The translations under genes were made by a program, and so were the position numbers. 64,000 nucleotides of DNA from Bugula neritina. Its lineage: Eukaryota; Bryozoa; Gymnolaemata; Cheilostomatida; Bugulidae. The stretch covers positions 12,946,633-13,010,632 of the forward strand of contig OZ037769.1 in assembly GCA_964035545.1 (NCBI GenBank), written 5' to 3'. Below, piece by piece: positions 17,009-28,557 of this stretch (position 1 is its first letter; every line of letters starts with the position of its first letter). The notes beneath the pieces are model-generated. The model had not been told where the DNA came from. It saw nothing but the letters and a program-made list of their open reading frames with translations, and made no database searches.

Positions 17009-18468
17009 ATCTCATCTCAGCACACGAACTTGTTTGCTACAAAATGTGTACTCTGTGCTACACATACAGGTCACCTGACCAGTCACATGATTGCTATAAA
17101 TATTACAAGTGAACTCTGGACAGTCTTAATGTAAATGTTGTTTGGATTGTTTCGATAACTTTACTCTTGGATACTGCGAAGATCAAATTCCCAAGAAGGT
17201 GGAGGTCCTCATCGCACATTTTAATCAGTTTAAGAGATGATAAATTCTATTTATATCAGAGGAATATTATTTTTATAAATGACAGTTAATCACTCTATTC
17301 TTTGTGTGTTTCCTGTTGTGCAATTTATAATAAATTTATTTTATTTTATCTGTACATTAACTAGCTTGCATAATACATACATCCATGTATTCCAATACAG
17401 ATTTCAGAGGGGCGCATAGAATTATGTCATACTTGTTACTAAGCTAAGATCCATACAAAGTAATGGAGTTGTCTAATCACTAAACTAACGAGTAAATGTC
17501 AAATCTACAGTGGATGAGAAATCTCAATTTTTCCCAAATTTAGTTTAGCGTACAATGTTAAGAAAGAAGACATAACATCTTAGACAAGATGAAATGAGTT
17601 CAGCCCAGGCTAAGGCACTTATCTTGATGGTCTTACTTTATAAAACTCAAAAAACCCACACAATACAAGAATTGTATTTCTATCAAACACTGCGTGTCTA
17701 TTCTTATTTCTTTTGTTGCTTTCAACTCAATTACTTAATTTAATGTAAACATTATGCATATTGTATATATGCAGTGTGTGATTGTTTCAAACGGGGGGGG
17801 GGGGGGAGAGTCAGTGATCGGTAGATTGAAGTCCTTTTTATTATGATTTTTATGAATTCGTCAGCATAACTAAGCCCATAACTTCTCATCAATTGGTCCT
17901 CCTATATAAATACTGCTGTCATGACTTCTCTCGATACATTGGTAATTTCTTATTGTTTATACGCAAACAATAGATTGGAATCTGGTGCCATGTTTTTCTG
18001 TTGTCAAAAATATAGATATTGATTATCTGATGCCAGCAGTGATCAGCTCATTGTTCAGCTACCTGACAGCATAACCTTTATACACCTCAAGTGAGCTACT
18101 TGAAATATACTAGTCTTGACTCTATGCTGACTAAGCTTGATTCAATACCCTGGTAAGTGCCAGTATGTATAGAGAGCATATGATAGTTATAATCGTTGCT
18201 AAAACTGTTCATCTAGTTGATTTTATATTGATGCAGCATTTGCTAAACTTTTAAAAGACTAGTTAATATTGACATTCACTCAACTTCCGTTTGCTTCGAA
18301 TGGATCCCTATGGATGGATTTGTGCATGGTTTACATTAACTTGTGTTTGTGATTTCATTCAATGCAACTGTTCCAAAATTAGTTAATCTTGACATTTTAA
18401 ATTCTTCTATTATTCTACCATTTGCAAAGTTTGAATAATAGTTTGTAATTTGATGCAGTTTCTAGAAA
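17009..18468. other. LIAS 3' UTR and intergenic DNA
   Basis: AATAAA at about 17329-17334 is the likely LIAS poly(A) signal. A run of 14 G lies at 17793-17806. The rest shows no coding pattern; the first exon of the MS4A-like gene follows, possibly with untranslated exons I cannot place. Confidence 0.5.
17329..17334 (+). terminator. polyadenylation signal AATAAA (LIAS)
   Basis: Canonical hexamer about 320 bp after the LIAS stop, in T-rich sequence. Confidence 0.5.
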
Positions 18469-21400
18469 ATGCATCTACCCGCTTTCGGCAATCAGCCAAT
18501 CGTATTAGTCGCTGACCAGGAGCAGCCTAAAGTCTCTGACTCTTTTAAACATGGCGCTGTCAAACAGATGGTTGGGTGAGTAGCCAGTTGTCTCCTAAAG
18601 CATCAACTATTTGCACTACTTATAAAGTTATACGCCTTCAATAATCTGTATTCTTAGAAGTTTGTACAGTAATGGGAACAATTAGAAATGTCAGTGGGTT
18701 GGGTGTCAAATAAGTATAACAAAAGGAATAATGTTCGAAATAAAAATTTAACTCCTTCAAATCAAAATTTGTAGAGTGAAATAAGGAAATCTTTTTGGCC
18801 AAATACTGAGAAATTTACTGTTTTATTTGAATGGATTTTTCATTCAGTATTTATAAACAGCTGCATTGCATGACACCACAATCAAAAGCTCATGCAAGCC
18901 GAAACCACAAATTCATCCATACAGCATACATTTGCATAATGCGAAGTAATGGAAACACAGTGACTGCTGTGACATATTTATGAGTAAATATCATGCATAG
19001 AGAATGAATATACATAAATATATACATGCATATATCGTTTACACTATTCAACTGTATCAACTGACATGGACTAAAGTAGCCATGGTTGTATCAGTAGTAG
19101 AAGAATCAATCTTGTAATTAAACAGATGAAGTCATAGTTCAGAAAATTTGCATGGATGAGAGAGAAAAAGTTTAGCCTTCGTTTTTCTTATCTTACATAT
19201 ATTCTTACTCTCTGTACTTTATCTTACAATATTCTGTCTCCGCATACAAATACTGAATTTCAGTGTAATAATTTCAATATATATTTTACTTTCTTATTTT
19301 CTTGTAGCTTCTTGCATTTTTCACTAGCTTAATATGTTTTCTATGTATGTATGTCTGAGGCTGTACTGCTTCATATTTCATGGGCTGAGAGAACATGTGA
19401 TGTATTTTTAGACTGTCCGTCACGCAGATAGTTATTGGCTGTTTCTGTCTCATAATTGGCGTTGTGTTGACTCCACTAGACGCTAATACAAGACAAGGAT
19501 CTGACTGGAACGGCTTCGGATACAGGATATGGATAGGTCTCTTGGTATGTCTTGCTTTATACAGCTTTATGTGCGAGTGCGTGCGTGTGTATAAACTTAA
19601 CATTACCTTCATTTTTTTTATAAATTAAATATTTTTTTGGTATATTGTAACATTCTATACAATGTTAATTGCTGGCCATAATATATTTCTGTATCACTTT
19701 GAATATTTTTAGATTTTAATGCTAGGCTTCCTGGGAATAAAAGCTGTGAAAAGCTCAAATTCCTGCCTGGTGGGTAAACCATTCTAACTTTCAAATGTGG
19801 TCTTTCCATCCCCTTTCCAAAAACTGCTTCCTAATTTGCAATGATTATTTTTTAATTTTTAATTTGGTTATTCTTTTGCTGTGAGAACTTTTGCATTCAG
19901 TATATATTATATTGTAAATACTAATACATTCAAAACTTTATACGGTTATATACAAGTTTTCACACGAATAATTGTTACACTAAAAAATGGATGAGTGCTG
20001 GGGTAATAAGGGTAAGTCTGATTAAAAAAAGGTGTGTATGTGACTAATAGGACTGTGACTGTGTGTGTGTGACTGCGTGGGAATTGTGACTGAAGAGGGG
20101 CGTATTCTATAAGCTCTCAGTACCTTATAGAAATGTCTAGCAATAAGATGTTTGGTGTATTCAGAAATAAAAATTGCACTTTTCCCCTGGAATTTTAAGA
20201 ATGTTGATCTAATCAAAATGTTTCTCTGTGTAGGCCTTTATATAACAAAGTATGCCTACACCTAGATTCTAGATCATAGGCCTACCTGTTTAATGTCTAA
20301 AGTTGTATATTGTAGATAACAGCTGTGATGGTGTTAAACATCATAACCTCCTCATTGGGTTCACTTATTTTCTTCTTTGTTCTGATTGGTGGGCTATTTT
20401 CAATTTCGGACAATGAGTGTCCGTATTATTCAGGATACAACACTTCAACTCCACACTACACCACCTCAACTCCACACTACCATGCTGATGATGAGTGTAA
20501 CCAAGATGGTGTAAGTCTCATTATTTCTTAGCAAAATCTATACACTCCCACTTTGGCAGGTAATGATGCTTCTGGTAATTTAGATGATGTTATAATAAAC
20601 TGGATAAATTAATTTCTCCATTTCTTGAAATACAATCTTGCAGTATATAGAAATGATGATTTATTTGCATCATATATGTGTGCTTTTGTGTGTACATAAT
20701 ATAATATGCTATGTATATTATATACATACATATATTTATATAGGATATATGTATATATAAAATAAAAAAACGATATTATATAGCATACATAATAATCATA
20801 TCTAAATGGAGGATAAACTTAATACAAACTATTTACATCTGTTAGCCAATCAGATCGGCTCTTTGTTGCTGATTTGCAAGACAAATATTCCCAGCATATG
20901 TTGCAGCTGACGAGCATGTTCCTAGTCTTTGAGTCGATGATGCTGACAATGGCAGTGACAGAGCTGGTGGTCAGTATCTGGGTGGCCGTGTTGTGCTGTA
21001 AAGCTGTGTGCAGATGCTGTAAGCAGAACTCTGTCAGCCCCGTGGTAGGTGTTGGTCTACTAAAACTCAATGTATTAGTAATGGTTTATACAGGAGCAGC
21101 CGTGGTCTGGGGGTTAGAGCGTTTGCCTAGTAAGCAAGAAGTCATAGGTTCGAACCCAGACAAAGGCCATTGGTGATGTTAGGAAGAGCATCCAGTCATA
21201 ATTGCTCCTGTGCCTCATTTAAATAAGTCCTTATAGCCTGCTTTAACAAAAACCCTTTCCATCAGAGGTTTCTCACAGAGATAGTGACTATAAACTTGTG
21301 TGAGTTTTAGTAACAGTTTATACAACAGTTCTTTAGACAAAGTGCTATAGCATGTTGCTACATATGCAGTTTGGTCGCTCAAGTTTACTCTTTGCATTCT

Positions 21401-22667
21401 GATTGAATAACAAATACTTTTACCGAAAGAGAATATGCTAGACCCGGTGTAGCATATACGCTACATTAACTTTCAATGCAAATACGTATATCTAATGGAA
21501 ATGATAAAAAATTACAAAATACATCTACAAAATTCAATTTTTAACATATTTTATACACACATACCATATTTTTGATAGTGAAATTGTATGAGTATATAGC
21601 ATCAAGTTTAGAATTTGACGTTCACCTAGTTCGAGAAACAGGTAATTGTGGTTGCATTAAGTTAAAAGCTAAAAATAGAACAGGCTAGAAAAGCTACAAG
21701 TTAGCAACTAATAAATCTGTATCTGTGTTGGTTATACTTGTGCACTTGGTTTGCTGCAGATAAGATTTATAGTTCAGCCTGCAAGCTCCTCCCACTCTCC
21801 CTTTGCTCCGCCTACCTATGCCAGTCTTGCCTCCACCACCTACACTAATGTGCAGCCAGGTGCTTCAGGGTTCAGATGTCAAGGTAAGTTTACAGCTGGC
21901 AGATGAAGCAAGTGCTACTTTATGCCTCTTCTAGTCACAGTGAAAGCTGTGAGCCTGTCACCCATGTAAAATATATCCCTAGATTTTAGGTCTTGTATAT
22001 ATAAATGTGTTTTCTTACAAAGCTGACAAACAGTTATGTATTTAGAAGGAAAGTTAGTTATATATTTTTTCCACTTTAGCTTTATATGTAAAATATTCAT
22101 ATTATATTATGTTTATTATAATATATTGTGTTATATCATATAATATTATATATTATATTTTATTATATTACATCCTGCTATATGTATTATTATATTATAC
22201 TATGTTATGTTTTTACCATATTATATTATGTTATATTACTATCATACTATATTATATTTTTATTAGATTATGTTGTTTTATATTTTATTATTAAACTATG
22301 TTATATTTTTACCGTATTATGATATAATATATTATATTATATTTATACCACATCATACTATATTATAATATTATATTATATTATTTTTGAATTAGTCCTC
22401 TACTATTTAGGTGCCGGTCAGCCTCTGCTGCAGTTGATGCCGAATAATAACTCAGCTACTGCAGGTCTGCCTTTCTCTGTCACACCTACCCCACACTCAG
22501 GGACGGGTAGCACACCCCCCACACAGCCAGCAACTACCCAACTCCCCAGCACGCAGCTGCCAGCTGTAGCTAACTCTCATATCACACCAGAAGTGATGTC
22601 ATCTCCGAATAGACATGCCGCCCTCAGACCACTTCGCCCTCCTACATACAGTTCTCTTAGGAGATAG
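18469..22667 (+). CDS. MS4A/CD20-like four-transmembrane protein
   Basis: Seven exons join in phase: 18469-18575, 19412-19544, 19713-19769, 20316-20510, 20907-21044, 21760-21883 and 22411-22667, giving 336 residues. Four hydrophobic segments are at about 39-57, 75-94, 100-127 and 165-196. The MS4A-like signature runs from HGAVKQMVGLSVTQIVIG into TM1, followed by YRIWIGLLILMLGFLGIKA (TM2). The TM3-TM4 loop (128-164) is Tyr/His/Thr-rich with a small repeat (STPHYTTSTPHY) and two cysteines, as in MS4A extracellular loops. TM4 is followed by a Cys cluster (LCCKAVCRCC), a likely palmitoylation site. The cytosolic tail is Pro/Ser/Thr-rich with two PPxY motifs, PPTY at 227-230 and 328-331, which bind WW domains. 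The membrane topology is well supported. Assignment to MS4A rests on pattern and order, and the partner or cargo is unknown. Confidence 0.82.
21093..21308 (+). mobile_element. tRNA-derived SINE, copy 2
   Basis: Best-preserved copy, starting about 48 bp after the exon 5 donor of the MS4A-like gene. The head carries box A (TGGTCTGGGGGTTAG) and a perfect box B (GGTTCGAACCC). The body has GGTGATGTTAGGAAGAGCAT and ATAATTGCTCCTGTGCC, and the 3' end is ACTATAAACTTGTGTGAGTTTT. A central GGAAGAGCATCC-type domain resembles the conserved cores of some invertebrate SINE superfamilies; that link is inference. Confidence 0.9.
22100..22385. repeat. AT-rich TATTATATTATGTT-type repeat
   Basis: Degenerate tandem AT repeat filling the last intron of the MS4A-like gene up to about 25 bp before the exon 7 acceptor. 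The Tyr-rich open frames here are artefacts. Confidence 0.8.
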
Positions 22668-23449
22668 TAATCTGGCATAATTTTAACCTACAATTTAAGT
22701 GACTGTTATATTGTATTTTCATGTGTATTGATTAATTACAAAGGTACTGTTGAATAGATTAACAAAAACACTGTGCAACTACTGTATGGTGTACATAAAT
22801 CTATATGAGTAGTTTTTCTGCAATGCTGCATACACAGCAGTTTTTAAGCAACATATTGTAAGCTTCATAAGTTTGTAAAAAAATTTCTATATGAATTCTT
22901 GCTTTTAAAATTTCATGTTCAATTTATACTATGAAATATGTAACTGTGCAATTTATATGTGAGTGTACAATGTGTACAGTGTACTTTAAGTTATAGGTTT
23001 TAATTTGCTGTTTAGTAAATGATATTTAAGATGTGCAATGATGTCTTTCCGCTCACTAGAACCCTTTTATATGTACATATAATATATTTGTATGATAATT
23101 TAGTCTTTTGGTGACTTTTTCACTACTAATTTACCCCCCTCCACACTCATATTATTCAGCTCAATCTTCTCAACAGAGTATCAGAGAGCTCAGCTTATAC
23201 AGAGTACATCAAAGTGTTTTAAATGTTGAAGTTTAAAACTTTATTGTACATATAATTTAAAATGATGCAAAATATATACAATTTCATAAAAAAATAGATG
23301 TAATATCATTCTTACACAACACTAGCTCTCTTTTTTGAAAGACATAAATAGGAAGACAGCATTTGTAAAAATCTAGTTTTTGTGTATGTATACAAATTGA
23401 AAGTTTCTTTCGTGAGCATTGTATTGTGTTGTCATAAGCGGTGAATGTG
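22668..23449. other. convergent 3' UTR/intergenic region
   Basis: It lies between the stops of the plus-strand MS4A-like gene and the minus-strand coiled-coil gene. TTTATT at 23240-23245 is AATAAA on the minus strand, about 205 bp past the coiled-coil stop. No canonical AATAAA is obvious for the MS4A-like gene. Confidence 0.55.
23240..23245 (-). terminator. polyadenylation signal AATAAA (coiled-coil gene)
   Basis: Minus-strand AATAAA downstream of the stop at 23450, in AT-rich sequence. Confidence 0.5.
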
Positions 23450-25708
23450 TTATGTTTCCATGGCAACTGTATCAACAACAGGTTTTATGGCCCGTTCAAT
23501 CTTTTCTCTCTCTTTATAAAGAATATCCAGTGCCACCTCCAACTGTTCACACTTCTCCTGCAAGCCGTTCGTCAAACGAATCAGGTTTGGTTTGATTTCT
23601 AATTCTAAACTCAAGTCTTCCTCAACCAATTTCTTTTCATACTTAGCAACTTTCAACTTTCCTGACATTTCATCGTGCAACTTTTGCTTCTTCTTTAAAT
23701 CAGCCATAAGTTTGGTTGTGAACTTGTCGTTTCCACCAGCAGTTTTCACCAAATCCCGAATATCTGTAATCTGGTGGTAGGTTTGTAGAACTCTCTCGTG
23801 TAGTTTATTTAATTTCTGTTCGAGAGATTTGGCCCTATCAGCAATAAGGACTGAACGGTCTTCTCGCTCCAGCAAGTCTTGCAGTTCTCCAGACTCACTG
23901 TCTAATTCCTTCTCAATCTTGCCTATTTCTCCGTTGACATTCATTAGACGATCTGAGAGAAGAGTCTTTACTCGTTCCAGTTTCCCTAATCTCTGTTCAC
24001 CACTGGCACTCTCTACAGCTAGCAACTGAAGCCATTGTTCAGCTAACAGTCCCGCTTTATTCATTTTCTTTAAAATGTCAGGCACAAGTCGGACAAAACT
24101 ATTGTTTGCCTGACAATTTCTCTCCAAGGACTGAGCACTGGTTAATGAAAAGAAAATTGGATCCACCTCCCCTTCATCCTCCAGCAAATACTCTAGCCTC
24201 TCATGCAGATATTTCAGTCGGGAAATAACGTTATCTTTATTTGTCTCGCTATATAGCTCCTTGATCTCTTCAATGTCTTCTTTCAGTTCCATAATGCTAC
24301 TTTCAACTAGTGCACCAAAAATTGATTTGTGCTTTTCCTGCAGTGGCTCGTAAATAGCTTTATCAAACTGTAGTTTAAGGCTTTTGAGATACTGAAGATT
24401 TTCTATGAACCATCTGGAATACATCAGTAGCTTTTCTATCTTGCTGGCATCATCTTCATTATCGTATTCTACACAAAATATTATTACATCCTTGCATTGC
24501 TAACTTGTCGCTTGCTATTTATATAAATGTAAATAAATGATCATAAAAACAGTATAATTAATTCATGCAAGCCATTCACAAAAAAGTTCCTTTTGCTACT
24601 TCTGCGTAACAAAAAATTGACTGCAAAAACATATTTTACCATCTCTGAGAATAATTTAGATATATTAAAACGTTTCATCAAATCAACACAATTGATTTTG
24701 AATGTTGGCTAAATTCTAAGGATTTCACAACGAGTCCATTTCTAAAAGATCATTGAATAGTCTGTCAAGTTGTTTTAATCTTTTAAAAGAAGCATGAGTT
24801 CTAAAGAAAACTTGCAGCATCTAGCTAAAATTTTTATAGCTTGGATCTCGAATGAAAACTTTAAACGAATGTTTAAAAACCTAAGCTATGTTTGGAGTAT
24901 TATTCTCTACACAGAGTCTCACCGCTAGCTCCATTTTCAATGAAGGTTTTCAGTTGGTAAACTGAGTTCACACTTTGATGTGTTGAGGAAGATATCTCTT
25001 TCAAGGCATTTGATAGCTCCTTGACGGAAAATGATTGAGAGCTGAGGCTAACTTTCTTTTGGTATTCAGCTATCTGACTTCTTATAGTGTCATGCCATCT
25101 CTGCTAAACAATCAGTATCTATATATATTGTATATTATACATACTATATACATAATAAAATGATATATAAAATACAAACGACCTAATTGTGAATATAAAA
25201 AGAAGAAATATATACCGTGTGTGCAAGTGTGTGTCTGTGTGTGAGCGAATGAGTGTGTGTGCGTTTATGCACACATGTATATATACATTACGTTGTTTGT
25301 GATTTTATACTATCTAGTTGGAAAATTTAAAAAAAAGTTAGTACACGAAAACTTAAGAAACTCCATTATGTTGCTCCTAAAGTTTATTCATGCTATAACT
25401 ACCAGTGGAGTAGAAATACAAGATTTACCTATAACTAATATAATATGTATTCATATTACAGTATAGCAGAGGTGGGAGAGTTGATAATGATAGATTTGCA
25501 GTACAGGTTGGTACAGGCTGCTATATTTCCTGTGAGCAGTTTTAGTCCTGGTGGTTACTTAGTCTAGTCATCACACAATTAGACTAAGTACCTTTGATCA
25601 ACCTAGCATAGACTTTAGCAGGTGCCCAACACTCTCCCTCTACCACTACTGCCTAAATTAACTAAACTCAGACTATAGTTTTTTACATACCTCAGTGCCA
25701 GCAGCCAT
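23450..25708 (-). CDS. coiled-coil protein of unknown family
   Basis: Three minus-strand exons, 25708-25691, 25103-24923 and 24468-23450, join in frame and give 405 residues. The start is MAAGTE, followed by QRWHDTIRSQIAEYQKKV. The last exon, 1019 bp long, carries most of the protein. The sequence is rich in Glu, Lys, Leu and Gln with heptad-like spacing over long stretches: about 85-160 and 215-395, including SGEQRLGKLERVKTLL, EIGKIEKELDSESGELQDLL and KYEKKLVEEDLSLELEIKP. No signal peptide, membrane segment or cysteine motif is seen. It is probably a cytosolic or cytoskeletal scaffold. I do not recognise a named family. Gene structure is well supported; function is open. It is convergent with the MS4A-like gene and divergent from the D8C gene. 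Confidence 0.85.
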
Positions 25709-27311
25709 GGTAGTTGGTAATGTCTACGGCAGCTAGCAAGAATGCTGCCTGCGCGAGCACCATTGGCGGCAGCTATTTAACTATAAAGGTTGACACTTTG
25801 TGCTCTAGCTACTATATTATTTCTAGCATGTCACCCAGAATATAAAATGCAAAATAAACATGCTGTTGCTTGTAAAACAAACACCGACTATACTTAGCAG
25901 TTGTTAGCTTTGCTTTGTTATTAACAGAAAAGGTTCAATAAGCAATTATTAATAGGCTATTGTTTTGCCGAAGGCAAGTTTTATACAATACATGTATATA
26001 TAACAATTATGCAAATACATTGATCAATTTAGTCAACTAATACTTTTAGCAATAACTTACTTAGATTCAATGTGTAAATAGATACACTATTTTTTATGAT
26101 CATTTAACATAACTTGGAGCAATTGATCGCCCAATGAAGTTTATTGTTACAAAGTATTATCGTTATGAAGTATACTCAATAATTGGTATTCTCTAACTGG
26201 GGCTGTTGATTCGAGCCAACTGGTATTATATGCAAGGCTTGCAGTTTTTAGAGTTACTTGAGCTCTCTGGATTAAATTAAAATGCTTGGATAGAAACAGT
26301 TTTCTTTAATAAAGAGTTATATTCTCTATATACGAGAAAATAACTCCTAAAAGAGTTGTTGTACAATGTGCACAGACATACAGTTGTATTCATGTATTGT
26401 AACTTGCATCTAATTGAGTTACGATTAAACTGGTGTATGCAGCCATGTTTATCTCTGTTTATCTTGATATGGGCATACATTTCCATGTCAGGCAATTTAT
26501 TTTTATATGTGTTGGTATTCTTGCCTGCAATTAAATTAAGAATCAATTAAGTTTGTAGGCCTATATCATATAAGCACATATTATAAGCATAAAATACACA
26601 ATAATATATAATTAAGTCTACAGATATGTAAACTCGCAAAATGCTTATAATATAATGAAGTATGCCTTATTAGCATTACAATCATTACAATATAATAACA
26701 TAGCTATTATAAAATTATCAAATATGATACTGTATATTATCACATAATTTATCATTTATATAGTATAAATCGCCTATATAAGTTGTAGATTTCATTATTT
26801 ACAGCAGTTAGTATTCAGCTATCGGCAAGTATAAAAATACACTACAGACCATAAGTTGTTTACAAACAGTGCATATATCATTATAATATTATGTTGGCAA
26901 TCTAATTCATTAGACACTATATAGTTCTATTATACATAACATCCACTACGTCTAGTCAGCATGCCACTTGAGTATAATTGTTAGATACAAGTCTTTGTAA
27001 TACGCATTTAATAGTTACTTTATATTATAATATACATGAGTAATATAATATATAATGTTTGCTAAATAACATATATGCTAGGTGATATTATCTATATTAT
27101 ATATAGCAATAGCAATGTTCACTAAAGAGTAGTTTTGATTTGACGTATTTGATTGCATATGCATTTTCAATGTTGATTATTTTTACACATTCCAATAATT
27201 TGAGAAGTAAGTTGGAGTATAGTTTTATTACCATTATGTCTTTGTACAACTATCTTATGGCCTCAAAATCTAAACACATAAATGATTATATAATATTCTT
27301 GCTATAAAAAC

Positions 27312-27516
27312 GCATACAAGTTTATAGTCACCATCCCTATGAGAAACCCCTGATGGAAGGGATTTTTTAAGCAGGCTAAGAACTTATTTATATGTGGCAC
27401 AGGAGCAATTATGACTGGATGCTCTTCCTAACATCACCAATGACCTTTACTGGGCTTAAACCCATGACTTCTGTTTACTAAACTAAAGCTCTAACCCCTA
27501 GACCACAGCTGCTTCC
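27312..27516 (-). mobile_element. tRNA-derived SINE, copy 3
   Basis: Minus-strand, intergenic copy. It has the same body (GGTCATTGGTGATGTTAGG on the minus strand) and 3' block as copies 1, 2 and 4, with a more diverged tRNA head. Confidence 0.82.
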
Positions 27517-27711
27517 TATATATTTTTGCTAGAAAGCATACTAAATATAGTTATGATAATCATGCATGCGGCACTAACTATTCAAGTCAAAGTTTGCAAT
27601 ACACAGAATTTTTGACCTCACAAGCAACATTTTTAAAACAAGTAATTACAAGTAAATGACGTCTTTGTAGGCACTGTATAGCACATGTAATATATATTAT
27701 GTTACATTGTA

Positions 27712-27800
27712 AAGCTGTGGTCTAATGGTTGAAATGCTGGGCTAGAGATAGCTTTAGGTTCCCAGGCTCACTAAGGCTATATTGATGATATCAGGATAGG
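27712..27800 (+). mobile_element. degenerate tRNA-like element
   Basis: GCTGTGGTCTAATGGTTGAA matches a tRNA box A, and GGTTCCCAGGCTC about 35 bp on is a degraded box B. The following sequence (ATTGATGATATCAGGATAGG) is only loosely like the SINE body. It is either an old SINE or a separate tRNA-derived family. Confidence 0.45.
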
Positions 27801-28557
27801 GCCATGATTGGAGGGAGGGGGCAACAATGAGAAAATTGAAACGAGCCTTTGTTTTAGATTAAAAATTTAGCAAATGAAGTTATGTTCTCAACTCACACCC
27901 CAAACCAAAATTTATTAAGAAAAAATATTACTTCAAGCAGAAGCCTTCTAAACCATGTTAACAGCATCGTGAGAGGCTCAGTTCTTAGCTAAGTTAAGCA
28001 CAATTAGGGGTTCTCAAAGGGGTGGAGCGCTCAACAAACACAAATTTTTTTATGCTACGCCTACATGGTCAACCAGGGTTGGATAGATCCTTATCTAGTT
28101 TTCATAACTGTATGATTAGTTTTAATACACATGGCATGCCTTCAGTTTGCTATTGATATCATAAGTCATAAAGTCTGTGTGGATTTCTTCATTTATACAG
28201 GATGCAATATTGTGCGTGCTCCCTGGTAGATTAGTAAATCCACCCCTGATAGTTATTGATTCAGCATTTCCTGGTAGAAACACTGTGGGTTGCGCGTGTT
28301 TACAATTACTCACTCTATTTCATTAACGACGGATTCCACAGATTAACCTTTGACCTTGTACTGTAAACACTGGTTCGTAGCAGACGATTGTATTTAAGTT
28401 AATGACTGGCCGAACAACACAATAAGGAGTAGTAGAAGCGAGTGAAGAAGGAATGTTACGAACACTCGACAGCTGTGCCCATCTCTGTTTGCCCATCATC
28501 TCGCTGTAAAAACTAATTAGTAGCTGTTTTATAAGATCGACATTTTGGATGTTCAAC

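Larger units (their letters stand above)
25709..28557. other. intergenic region between divergent genes
   Basis: It contains the SINE copy at 27312-27516 and a second tRNA-like sequence at about 27712-27780. Otherwise it is AT-rich with no coding pattern. Open frames at 26277-26550 and 28122-28559 lack recognisable domains; the last may overlap the promoter or 5' UTR of the D8C gene. Confidence 0.5.

Noticed and set aside
21093-21165. Functional tRNA gene
   Set aside because: Box A and box B are present, but the acceptor and anticodon arms do not pair and the same sequence recurs with a shared body; it is a SINE head.
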